A DNA stretch of 27,867 nucleotides from Mesostigma viride. Taxonomy: Eukaryota; Streptophyta; Mesostigmatophyceae; Mesostigmatales; Mesostigmataceae. The stretch lies in contig RPFO01000014.1 of assembly GCA_009746045.1 (NCBI GenBank), forward strand, positions 1-27,867. The letters run 5' to 3'. A model generated the notes under the pieces. It saw only the letters and a list, made by a program, of their open reading frames with translations, ran no database searches and was not told the origin of the DNA. Position numbers and translations under genes: made by a program. Shown here piece by piece: positions 16,925 to 23,252 of the stretch; position 1 is the stretch's first letter, and each line of letters begins with the position of its first letter.

Positions 16925-19900
16925 TCATGCATGACAATTTTCAGCATAAAAAGACAAACTTCGGTACGAAGTACATTTTGCGTGCTGGAGTACATTCTTA
17001 ATGGCTGGTAGGGCGTGCCAAAATTGCGGAAGCGGGTAGTCGTATATGGGCTGCCTCAGACCGACCAAAGAATCTGCTTCCAATATCGTGTGCGATATAC
17101 GCCTAGTTTCTCGGACATCTTCATACAGGGCCACGTCCATCCCGTGATTGCCGCCAATTGACGACAGGCTTGAACCATAATAGTAGCTTAGGCTAGAAGC
17201 AAATAAAAGTGGGGTCGGGCCAGATACTGTTGGATCTAATACCTGGAACGTCACGGTCGCCAAATGGATCATACCAGTAACTGGAGGATCAACCAGTGAA
17301 ATATGATCACAGGTTATGTCAACGTACGACGAGGATTTTGATATTGTCGTTGTAGAAAAACCGCCAGTCCACGCTTCTCCAACGACTACGCTGATAAGCA
17401 ACGGATCATTGCTCAACTTGGTGTTTGAAAATCCAAGTCTTACATAAAACTTCCTTACCGACTGACGAGCTGGTAGAATCCCATATATTTTGGCAGTATA
17501 TTGGTTCATTTGCACGCCGTATTGAACATCGGGACACTTAACAACCGTGCGGATGACACTCTCATTCGTGAGTGTTAGCTCCTTAAACCAAGTATCCGCC
17601 ACACCCGGTACGGGTTTTGTGACGCTATATTTGCCAAAAATGCTACAATTCCTCGACGAGGTGGACCTGTGACGCAGCTCCAACACGTCTCCGACGGCTG
17701 TGTACGATCCGGATGGGTTGTTGGTTTTTAGAGAGTCGAACTCTATGTCTTGTAGGTCATCTTTGATTGGCCAGACATACGCGCCGTGGTACTCTCCGCT
17801 CAAGTGGAAGACTGGTCGGAGGGGCATCGGAATGTACGGGTCAAGAATGTCTGTAGGAGTGGTTGTAAATATACCGGACGAGTTTGAGATTTTAGTCATG
17901 TCACTAAGTTCTTGAGGAGTTGTTTTGGATATATAACGCTCCACCTTCCCATCCGATTTTCTTCGAAATGCCACCCAGTAGCTGTTTTGTTGTCTCCATG
18001 ATGAGTTTAACGTGTATCGAACCTTCGACTTCAGATTGTCAAACAGGTCGAGTGCATAGTCACTATGGTGCAGATTGATACCCAGCATACCCCAATGCGT
18101 CGTAGCCGCATTTCTCCAATTCTGATGGGCATCTGTCGTGGCCGGGTGATATTTATTCGTCAAAGACATAGTATTTTCTGCAAACGAGACGAAAGCATCG
18201 TTGCTGCCCAAATATAGCCGAAAACACAATAGAAATGGGCCGTCGATGAGCTGCTCTGAAAAAACAACACATTTGCTTGGTGCCGGAGTGGCTGTTTTTA
18301 CAAAAAAGAATTTTTCGGGAGACCCTTCAAAGTAGTATTTCGAAGCTTCTGCTTGCAGCGTGGTCACGGAGTGGCGCGAGAATGATTCTAGAGAATGGAG
18401 CGTCGTAGCGGGGCCGTCTATCTCCACGGTCTCTCCTGACAGGTTTGGCGAGTCCTTTACGGTTACGATCCTGTATCTGAGTTCTACATCATCGCCTTCG
18501 GATGGATTTTGAAACGTCGTTGTCTTCAACGTCCCATCCAAGGCCCCTTGAGATACTCCGTTCGCCAACAGATGAAAACCGGTGAGAGGAGGCAACGACT
18601 TTCCCCACCCCACATCATGGTCCGCGTAGACGCCGTTGATCGCGATTTTTACAGGATTTAGATATGAAATGTAGGAACTTGGTGTCCGGATGCCGGAGTG
18701 CAGTTGGCTCATTTTTGAAACGCATACCATCACCCCTCCTTTGTGGGTGGTGTAGGAGGTGAGGGTCGAGTCGTTGTAGACGTCTATCTCGTAGTTCATA
18801 TACTTGTTACTATCTGCCGCGACTGGCGCGGTGATTACGGCGTCTTCCCCGCGCAGTCCCCCGTTTTGCGAGAGGGAGACTCCGCCGATGGTCGGAGTGG
18901 TCGGCGTGAGCTGGGTGGAATTCATGTACCACCTGATGGGGAGTTTGCGTTGGTATGCGAAGGGGGTCGTCATCTTTATGCCCTGTTTGAGGGTCGTTCC
19001 CTCTACGACCTCCCAATTAGCGGTGGTTGGATTGGTGCTCCAGTAGAGTGCGTTCACAGGGTCAATCGGACCCATTCGCCAGTCCGTCAGTGGCGAGTAT
19101 GTACGCGTGATGGTGAAGGATCTCCCAGTTAGTGGAAGGCGGCGGTTGTCGTCGCGAATCGTGGCGAAAGACAACAACTCCACGCGGAGAGGGAGGCCGT
19201 TAAATCGAGATCCGCCGAGACCATAGAAAGAGTCGGAAAAGTATGGATATCCTACCTCTCCGTCCACAACGCTCTCCCCCGTGCGCGCCTGGGTCGTGTG
19301 GTAGTCGCGATAGGTAAACTTACAGATTCCACTCGCGTCGCCATTCGTAACGTTGTAGGGCAGCTGGACTCGCACATCCTGGTCATTGATGACGTTGAAC
19401 GCGTTTTGGTGCGACACGGTCGTCCCGTCTTCGAGATGGAGGACGAAATCCCCGTTCAAGTTAGCTATCGACGTTTTGCCTACCCCGTGTTGGTCAAAAA
19501 GGTAGTCCAATTGCGCGCGGGTCAGGACTCTGCCACCAGGGTCTAGCAACGTATCAGGGCTAAAGTCGAAGACGTGGTACTGGGTCGCTCCCACTTTCGC
19601 CGTAAGGTAAGGTTCATTTAGAGTGAGATCGTCGACTAAAGTAGTCCCTGATTTAAAATAGGAATACCCATTCACGACGAGACTGTAAGCAAGTTCCGAT
19701 GGGTCGCTTGCGGTCTCGTCGTCGTAATTGTCTCCGAGTCGCACATTTGTCGGCTGGCTCGGGTAGAAAATTTTGAATCCGTCGACAACGAGTGACTCAT
19801 CGAATGGATGTGAAATGCCAAGAAGTAACGTCACGCTAGCTTGAAGCCCATCTATGTCTGTTTCGATGTTAGAAACACGCTCCTCCATTTCAGGGTCGAG

Positions 19901-19954
19901 CGTTAACCCGGTGGCGAGATTGGTCGGTCTGCTCAATGTTGTTAGAACGACCAT
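16925..19954 (-). CDS. Large fibre-like or Tlr6F-position structural protein (1009 aa)
   Basis: The ATG at 19954 opens a 1009-codon frame with no break. Residues 23-45 (EERVSNIETDIDGLQASVTL) predict a short coiled coil like the trimer stalk of fibre proteins. The remainder is long, beta-rich and Asn/Ser/Thr/Tyr-rich (FDFSPDTLLDPGGR, SDSFYGLGGSRFNGLPLR, GEYHGAYVWPI), with no enzymatic motif. Many PLVs carry a large conserved protein of unknown function called Tlr6F; this could be its counterpart by place and size, but I see no diagnostic motif. A virion fibre is the alternative. The last about 14 codons lie in the nested block, so the native C-terminus is altered. Confidence 0.65.
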   Translation of the reverse strand: MVVLTTLSRPTNLATGLTLDPEMEERVSNIETDIDGLQASVTLLLGISHPFDESLVVDGFKIFYPSQPTNVRLGDNYDDETASDPSELAYSLVVNGYSYFKSGTTLVDDLTLNEPYLTAKVGATQYHVFDFSPDTLLDPGGRVLTRAQLDYLFDQHGVGKTSIANLNGDFVLHLEDGTTVSHQNAFNVINDQDVRVQLPYNVTNGDASGICKFTYRDYHTTQARTGESVVDGEVGYPYFSDSFYGLGGSRFNGLPLRVELLSFATIRDDNRRLPLTGRSFTITRTYSPLTDWRMGPIDPVNALYWSTNPTTANWEVVEGTTLKQGIKMTTPFAYQRKLPIRWYMNSTQLTPTTPTIGGVSLSQNGGLRGEDAVITAPVAADSNKYMNYEIDVYNDSTLTSYTTHKGGVMVCVSKMSQLHSGIRTPSSYISYLNPVKIAINGVYADHDVGWGKSLPPLTGFHLLANGVSQGALDGTLKTTTFQNPSEGDDVELRYRIVTVKDSPNLSGETVEIDGPATTLHSLESFSRHSVTTLQAEASKYYFEGSPEKFFFVKTATPAPSKCVVFSEQLIDGPFLLCFRLYLGSNDAFVSFAENTMSLTNKYHPATTDAHQNWRNAATTHWGMLGINLHHSDYALDLFDNLKSKVRYTLNSSWRQQNSYWVAFRRKSDGKVERYISKTTPQELSDMTKISNSSGIFTTTPTDILDPYIPMPLRPVFHLSGEYHGAYVWPIKDDLQDIEFDSLKTNNPSGSYTAVGDVLELRHRSTSSRNCSIFGKYSVTKPVPGVADTWFKELTLTNESVIRTVVKCPDVQYGVQMNQYTAKIYGILPARQSVRKFYVRLGFSNTKLSNDPLLISVVVGEAWTGGFSTTTISKSSSYVDITCDHISLVDPPVTGMIHLATVTFQVLDPTVSGPTPLLFASSLSYYYGSSLSSIGGNHGMDVALYEDVRETRRISHTILEADSLVGLRQPIYDYPLPQFWHALPAIKNVLQHAKCTSYRSLSFYAENCHA
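16969..16980. repeat. 12-bp direct repeat AAGTACATTTTG, right copy
   Basis: Same sequence and orientation as 8810-8821, directly inside the right hairpin arm. Confidence 0.75.
16982..17008. repeat. Hairpin arm / inverted repeat at the right edge of the nested block
   Basis: Reverse complement of 8783-8809 with a single mismatch. It forms part of the coding end of the 1009-aa gene. Confidence 0.85.
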
Positions 19955-19978
19955 TTATTATCTACCTAGAATATAAAC
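19955..19978. promoter_or_regulatory. Compact divergent promoter region (24 bp)
   Basis: Only 24 bp separate the ATGs of the divergent 1009-aa gene (minus) and the coiled-coil gene (plus). The spacer is A/T-rich, with TATTATCTA towards one gene and GAATATAAAC towards the other. Any promoter elements must be shared or lie within coding sequence. Confidence 0.55.
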
Positions 19979-20506
19979 ATGGCCTCTGAGGCTTCAGAGA
20001 CCCCAACGAGCTACCAAGACGAAACCTTCGCCGAGACGCGGGAAGAGCAGGTTGACCTGGTCAAGACAATTCGAAAGGGACAACCGCTGAATGATGAACA
20101 GAAAAAAGCCCTTCGCGACAAAATGAGGGTTTACCAGCAACGCGCAAAAGCCGAGAGGGAGAAGAGACGAAACGAAGAAAAGGAGGCAGAGATAACGAAA
20201 CGAAAGGTCCTTGCAAAGGAATTGGAGATTCAGCGGCAAAGGCTAGTCGAACTCGAGCTGCAAGAAGCTCGTAACAAATCGCGGATTGAACGCCTTCTCG
20301 CTGAAGATTCCGTCGCCTCAACCCCCGCCGACACGCCAAAACCAAGACGGGGTCGAAAGCCCAAGGAGACAGAGCCGGACTCTCCGCCACCCCCGATCAA
20401 GACCCGACAGCTCCCACCTCCACCACCGCCACCTGTCGCGATGACGCCATACGAGATGCGCATGGCCGCCATCCGCGCGTCTCTCCTTGCTAGTCTGGAC
20501 GATTAA
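19979..20506 (+). CDS. Coiled-coil protein with AT-hook and proline-rich tail (175 aa)
   Basis: Residues about 38-110 form a long, highly charged coiled coil (KMRVYQQRAKAEREKRRNEE and on to LELQEARNKSRIERL). Residues 121-130 (KPRRGRKPKE) match an AT-hook, a minor-groove DNA-binding motif. Residues 135-153 are proline-rich ([14 protein letters not shown]). The end (TPYEMRMAAIRASLLASLDD) is helical. It lies 12 nt before the packaging ATPase on the same strand, so a role with DNA packaging or the virion core is reasonable but inferred. No enzymatic motif. The frame is intact and starts at the first ATG after the divergent promoter. Confidence 0.65.
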   Translation: MASEASETPTSYQDETFAETREEQVDLVKTIRKGQPLNDEQKKALRDKMRVYQQRAKAEREKRRNEEKEAEITKRKVLAKELEIQRQRLVELELQEARNKSRIERLLAEDSVASTPADTPKPRRGRKPKETEPDSPPPPIKTRQLPPPPPPPVAMTPYEMRMAAIRASLLASLDD

Positions 20507-20518
20507 AATGTCTTCAGA

Positions 20519-21402
20519 ATGATAATGGCTATCATCGAAGAGCGACGAATTCATTCACTTGAGAACAAAGACATCAAGCAACGATACGCCCCACAGCGTC
20601 CTGCTCCACCGAATATGCCGAGTCTTCATTTCATCGCAAACTTCTGCGGAGCTCGACGGTCTGGGAAAACTACATCGGCAGTCAACATGGCGAAGGCTTA
20701 CTTTGCTAACAACTCATTCGACAAGCTGTACCTCATTTCAGGGAGTGCCCACACGGAGCCGAAATACAAGGAGCTCCCGGAACCAGCTATGACGATGGAA
20801 GTCTACTCTAACCTGGCATTCGATGGGATGATAGATCATATAAAGTCTGACCTCCACGAATACGAGAGGTACAAGGACGATCTCAAGGTCTGGGAAACGT
20901 TCAAACGCGAATACGTGGATGGGAAAAAAAACGCAGAACTCATGGACCTCTCCATGTACCTACGCCTTGATGCAATGAACTGGGATAAACCTGCGACAAG
21001 GTTCGAGCACGGTCCTCCTTCGTCGCTCATTCTGATAGACGACATGCAAGGCAGTGCCCTCTATCAGAGCTCTAGCAAAAACGCTGTTGCGGCTTTCGCG
21101 TTCAAACACAGACACTTCCTCACGAGCATGATTTTCCTGACACAGGCGTACACGAGCGGTGGCGTACCACGAGCAGTGCGAGCGAATATATCGTTTCTTG
21201 CGCTGTTCAGAACGAAGGACCATCGAGCCGCGCGACAGATCGCGGAAGAGAGCGCGGGGCTGTGGCGCCGGACGAGTTTCTCGCGCTATGGGACCACGCC
21301 GTCAAGGACGATCCTCACGACTTCTTCGCTGTCGACTTCGACCAGCGCGACCCGAAAAAAATGTTTCGTCGAAACTTCAATACATTTCTCTCGATAAAAT
21401 AA
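20519..21402 (+). pseudogene. FtsK/HerA-type genome-packaging ATPase, one frameshift near the C-terminus
   Basis: This A32-like ATPase would pump viral DNA into capsids. Walker A is GARRSGKT (residues 44-51). Walker B is LILIDDMQ (170-177). A FLTQA sensor-like motif follows at 206-210, then an arginine-bearing RANISFLALFRTKD block. After about residue 246 (IAEESAG) the original frame ends in low-quality sequence to 21397. In the frame one base back, from about 21259, the reading AVAPDEFLALWDHAVKDD then DPHDFFAVDF and FRRNFNTFL, with TAA at 21400-21402, is the usual C-terminus of PLV ATPases. One G is probably missing in the GCGGGG run at 21253-21259. The product would be 294 aa. The catalytic core is untouched. 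Confidence 0.88.
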
Positions 21403-21424
21403 TTTTCTCTGAACATGATATACT

Positions 21425-21919
21425 ATGGATATTCCGTCCATCAAACGATACGCAGGCGCCGAGAAGGAGTACGTGTTGGACACCCAAGCACTCCTCCGAT
21501 ATTGTTCGGGTTCTCGACTGGGGCAGAAAACTCTAGAACGTGTCGTCAGGATCCTTCAAGAAGCAGGCCACAACGACACGATTCCGTCCACCTGTCACGA
21601 CATGAGCCCCGAAATCCGATTGGCCATCCTCGCCTTGGTGGGCGATCGCAGGCGTCCACGTGGGCGCTCACCCTCCAAAACGGAAAAACGACACGAACCG
21701 AAACGGCCTCGAGGGCGCCCAAGGATCCACCCCGTAGGGTATAAAAAGCCTCGAGCCAAAAAATTGTCTCATGTTCAGTCATCAGATGACGGTGACCGTA
21801 GAGGAGCGTCGCGAGCAATGGCGACGGGCCCAGGCGAAGAGGCGAGCAATCGCCCGCGACCAGACGAACTGCATCTCGGCGAAAAGCAAGGTCAAGAAGG
21901 GCGTCTGGAATCCCAGTGA
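21425..21919 (+). CDS. AT-hook protein upstream of the recombinase (164 aa)
   Basis: It starts 22 nt after the ATPase stop, at an ATG following an A/T-rich spacer. Residues 1-73 are a compact helical domain (KRYAGAEKEYVLDTQALLRY, LERVVRILQEAGH, MSPEIRLAILALVGD) with histone-fold-like spacing, though I cannot confirm that. Residues 76-113 are basic with a textbook AT-hook, KRPRGRPRIHP (93-103), and KKPRAKK. The last about 50 codons overlap the recombinase start in another frame and are probably constrained by it. A DNA-binding accessory factor for integration, packaging or genome compaction is inferred from place and motif. Confidence 0.6.
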   Translation: MDIPSIKRYAGAEKEYVLDTQALLRYCSGSRLGQKTLERVVRILQEAGHNDTIPSTCHDMSPEIRLAILALVGDRRRPRGRSPSKTEKRHEPKRPRGRPRIHPVGYKKPRAKKLSHVQSSDDGDRRGASRAMATGPGEEASNRPRPDELHLGEKQGQEGRLESQ

Positions 21920-23054
21920 CCGATGGATCGCAAATAACCCCGAGTGCGCGGAAAAAATCGGCTTGCAGGCGACCTCTCCACCCTCGCCGGAGCCACCGCA
22001 CCACGAGGAACCGCCTGCGCGACCTACTGATGGACGATATTGGACGTTCAACGAGGCCGTCGCCGCAGCGGATTCCCGGCCAGAGCATCACGAGCCTGGC
22101 AGGCCCTCGAGAGAGCGCGGGGCGACGCGCAAAACCGCGAAGGGGTATATCGGCAGGCTGCGAGTTCTCCTTGACAAAATGGGGTGCTCGCAGGACGAAT
22201 CAGTCGACTGCCTCGCAGACACCGCCCGTGTCCTGCGCGTCGTCCACGAAACCTCGGAACCCAAACGCAAGCTCGCACACTCGAAAGAGGATGCGTGGAG
22301 GGAGAACGAGAAGAACTTGCTCGGAGTGATAAACGGGGTGAATCGAATGATGCCACCTGAGAAGAGGCTCCCACGCGACGTGACGGACGCGTACGCTGCT
22401 CGAGTCAATGAGCTGAAGGTCGGCGATCTCGACAGGAAATTCGACAGGGCCGAGAGCAAGCCACTGAGGTACACGTACGAGCAGCTCCAGCGGATCGCCG
22501 CCGCCGAGTACAAAAAGGACCCTACGTCTGACGCCGCTTTGATGGGTCTTATTTACCTGTCCGGCGAGAAACTGCCACCGACCAGGTACGACCACGACAA
22601 AATGCGCATCGTCAGTTCTATCAGCGAGCTCGAGCCACACGAGAACGGATACATTCCGAGCGAGCGCCGCATGATAATTCAACGTTTTAAGACGGCAGAG
22701 ACGTACGGCACGTACGACTACCAAATTCCAGACGGGTACAAGAAGCTGATTAACGCGTTGCAGGCTCGAGCTGATCAGAAGTACGTGTTCGAGGACCCAA
22801 AAAATCCAGGCGAATACATGAAGCACGAGTATTATTCTGCGAAGTACAACCGCATCTACCACGGCATTGATGCAACGAGGCAGGCGTACATCACCCGTTT
22901 CTTGAAGGGCGCTTCGTGGAAAAAGCGAAAATGGGCTGGTGACTTGATGGGGCACGACGTACTTACAGGAGCCGTTTACGAGCGGCAGGCGGGGGACCCC
23001 TCTCCCCAGGGCGGCGAGACTGGCGGACGTCGGCTGAGGCCGAGGAAAAAGTAG
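21771..23054 (+). CDS. int: Tyrosine recombinase (integrase), 427 aa
   Basis: It carries out site-specific integration and excision of the element. A basic N-terminal region is followed by a putative core-binding domain (about 115-235). The C-terminal catalytic domain has R272 (LPPTRYDHDKMRI), a beta-hairpin lysine K307 (RFKTAETYG), a second arginine R370 (DATRQAYITRF), H395 (LMGHD) and the nucleophile Y403 (GAVYERQ) eight residues later. D367 stands where many family members have the first His of the HxxR box. The form resembles integrases of PLVs, virophages and large DNA viruses. The first ATG at 21771 overlaps the previous gene by 149 nt; ATG 21786 is an alternative. The frame is intact, so it is potentially active. 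Confidence 0.88.
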   Translation: MFSHQMTVTVEERREQWRRAQAKRRAIARDQTNCISAKSKVKKGVWNPSDRWIANNPECAEKIGLQATSPPSPEPPHHEEPPARPTDGRYWTFNEAVAAADSRPEHHEPGRPSRERGATRKTAKGYIGRLRVLLDKMGCSQDESVDCLADTARVLRVVHETSEPKRKLAHSKEDAWRENEKNLLGVINGVNRMMPPEKRLPRDVTDAYAARVNELKVGDLDRKFDRAESKPLRYTYEQLQRIAAAEYKKDPTSDAALMGLIYLSGEKLPPTRYDHDKMRIVSSISELEPHENGYIPSERRMIIQRFKTAETYGTYDYQIPDGYKKLINALQARADQKYVFEDPKNPGEYMKHEYYSAKYNRIYHGIDATRQAYITRFLKGASWKKRKWAGDLMGHDVLTGAVYERQAGDPSPQGGETGGRRLRPRKK

Positions 23055-23252
23055 ACAGTTTTCCCGTGGGAAATTTTCATGAATGTCGAAAAGGATATCC
23101 TAAACTGCATGCATTATACAGGAAATAAAAAAGTTCCATGGGACCATTTTTCTCAAGGGTCGAGGTTCGAGGGTCTGTGTGGTTTTTAGACGAACTGAAA
23201 TTTTTTAATCGAAACTTTTTTTTTCTAAGCATACGGTATACAACCTTCCAGA
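23055..23252. promoter_or_regulatory. Intergenic region with TTTCCCGTGGGAAA palindrome, upstream of the primase-helicase
   Basis: The 198-bp gap has TTTCCCGTGGGAAA at about 23060-23073, the same core as motifs repeated in both TIRs, and T-rich/A-rich runs at about 23196-23227 before the next gene. It is a likely regulatory region; a replication origin is also possible. Confidence 0.45.

Larger units (their letters stand above)
8822..16968. mobile_element. Nested 8.1-kb foreign block inserted in the PLV
   Basis: The block lies exactly between two 12-bp direct repeats inside a split hairpin. Its content differs sharply from both arms: simple-sequence arrays, a large palindrome, satellite-like repeats and long noncoding stretches, against compact viral genes outside. 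The ends (AGTTTTTCC on the left, TTCGGTACG on the right) have no obvious TIR, so the transposon class is not identified. It could be a nested transposon, or host DNA carried in by another route. Confidence 0.6.
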
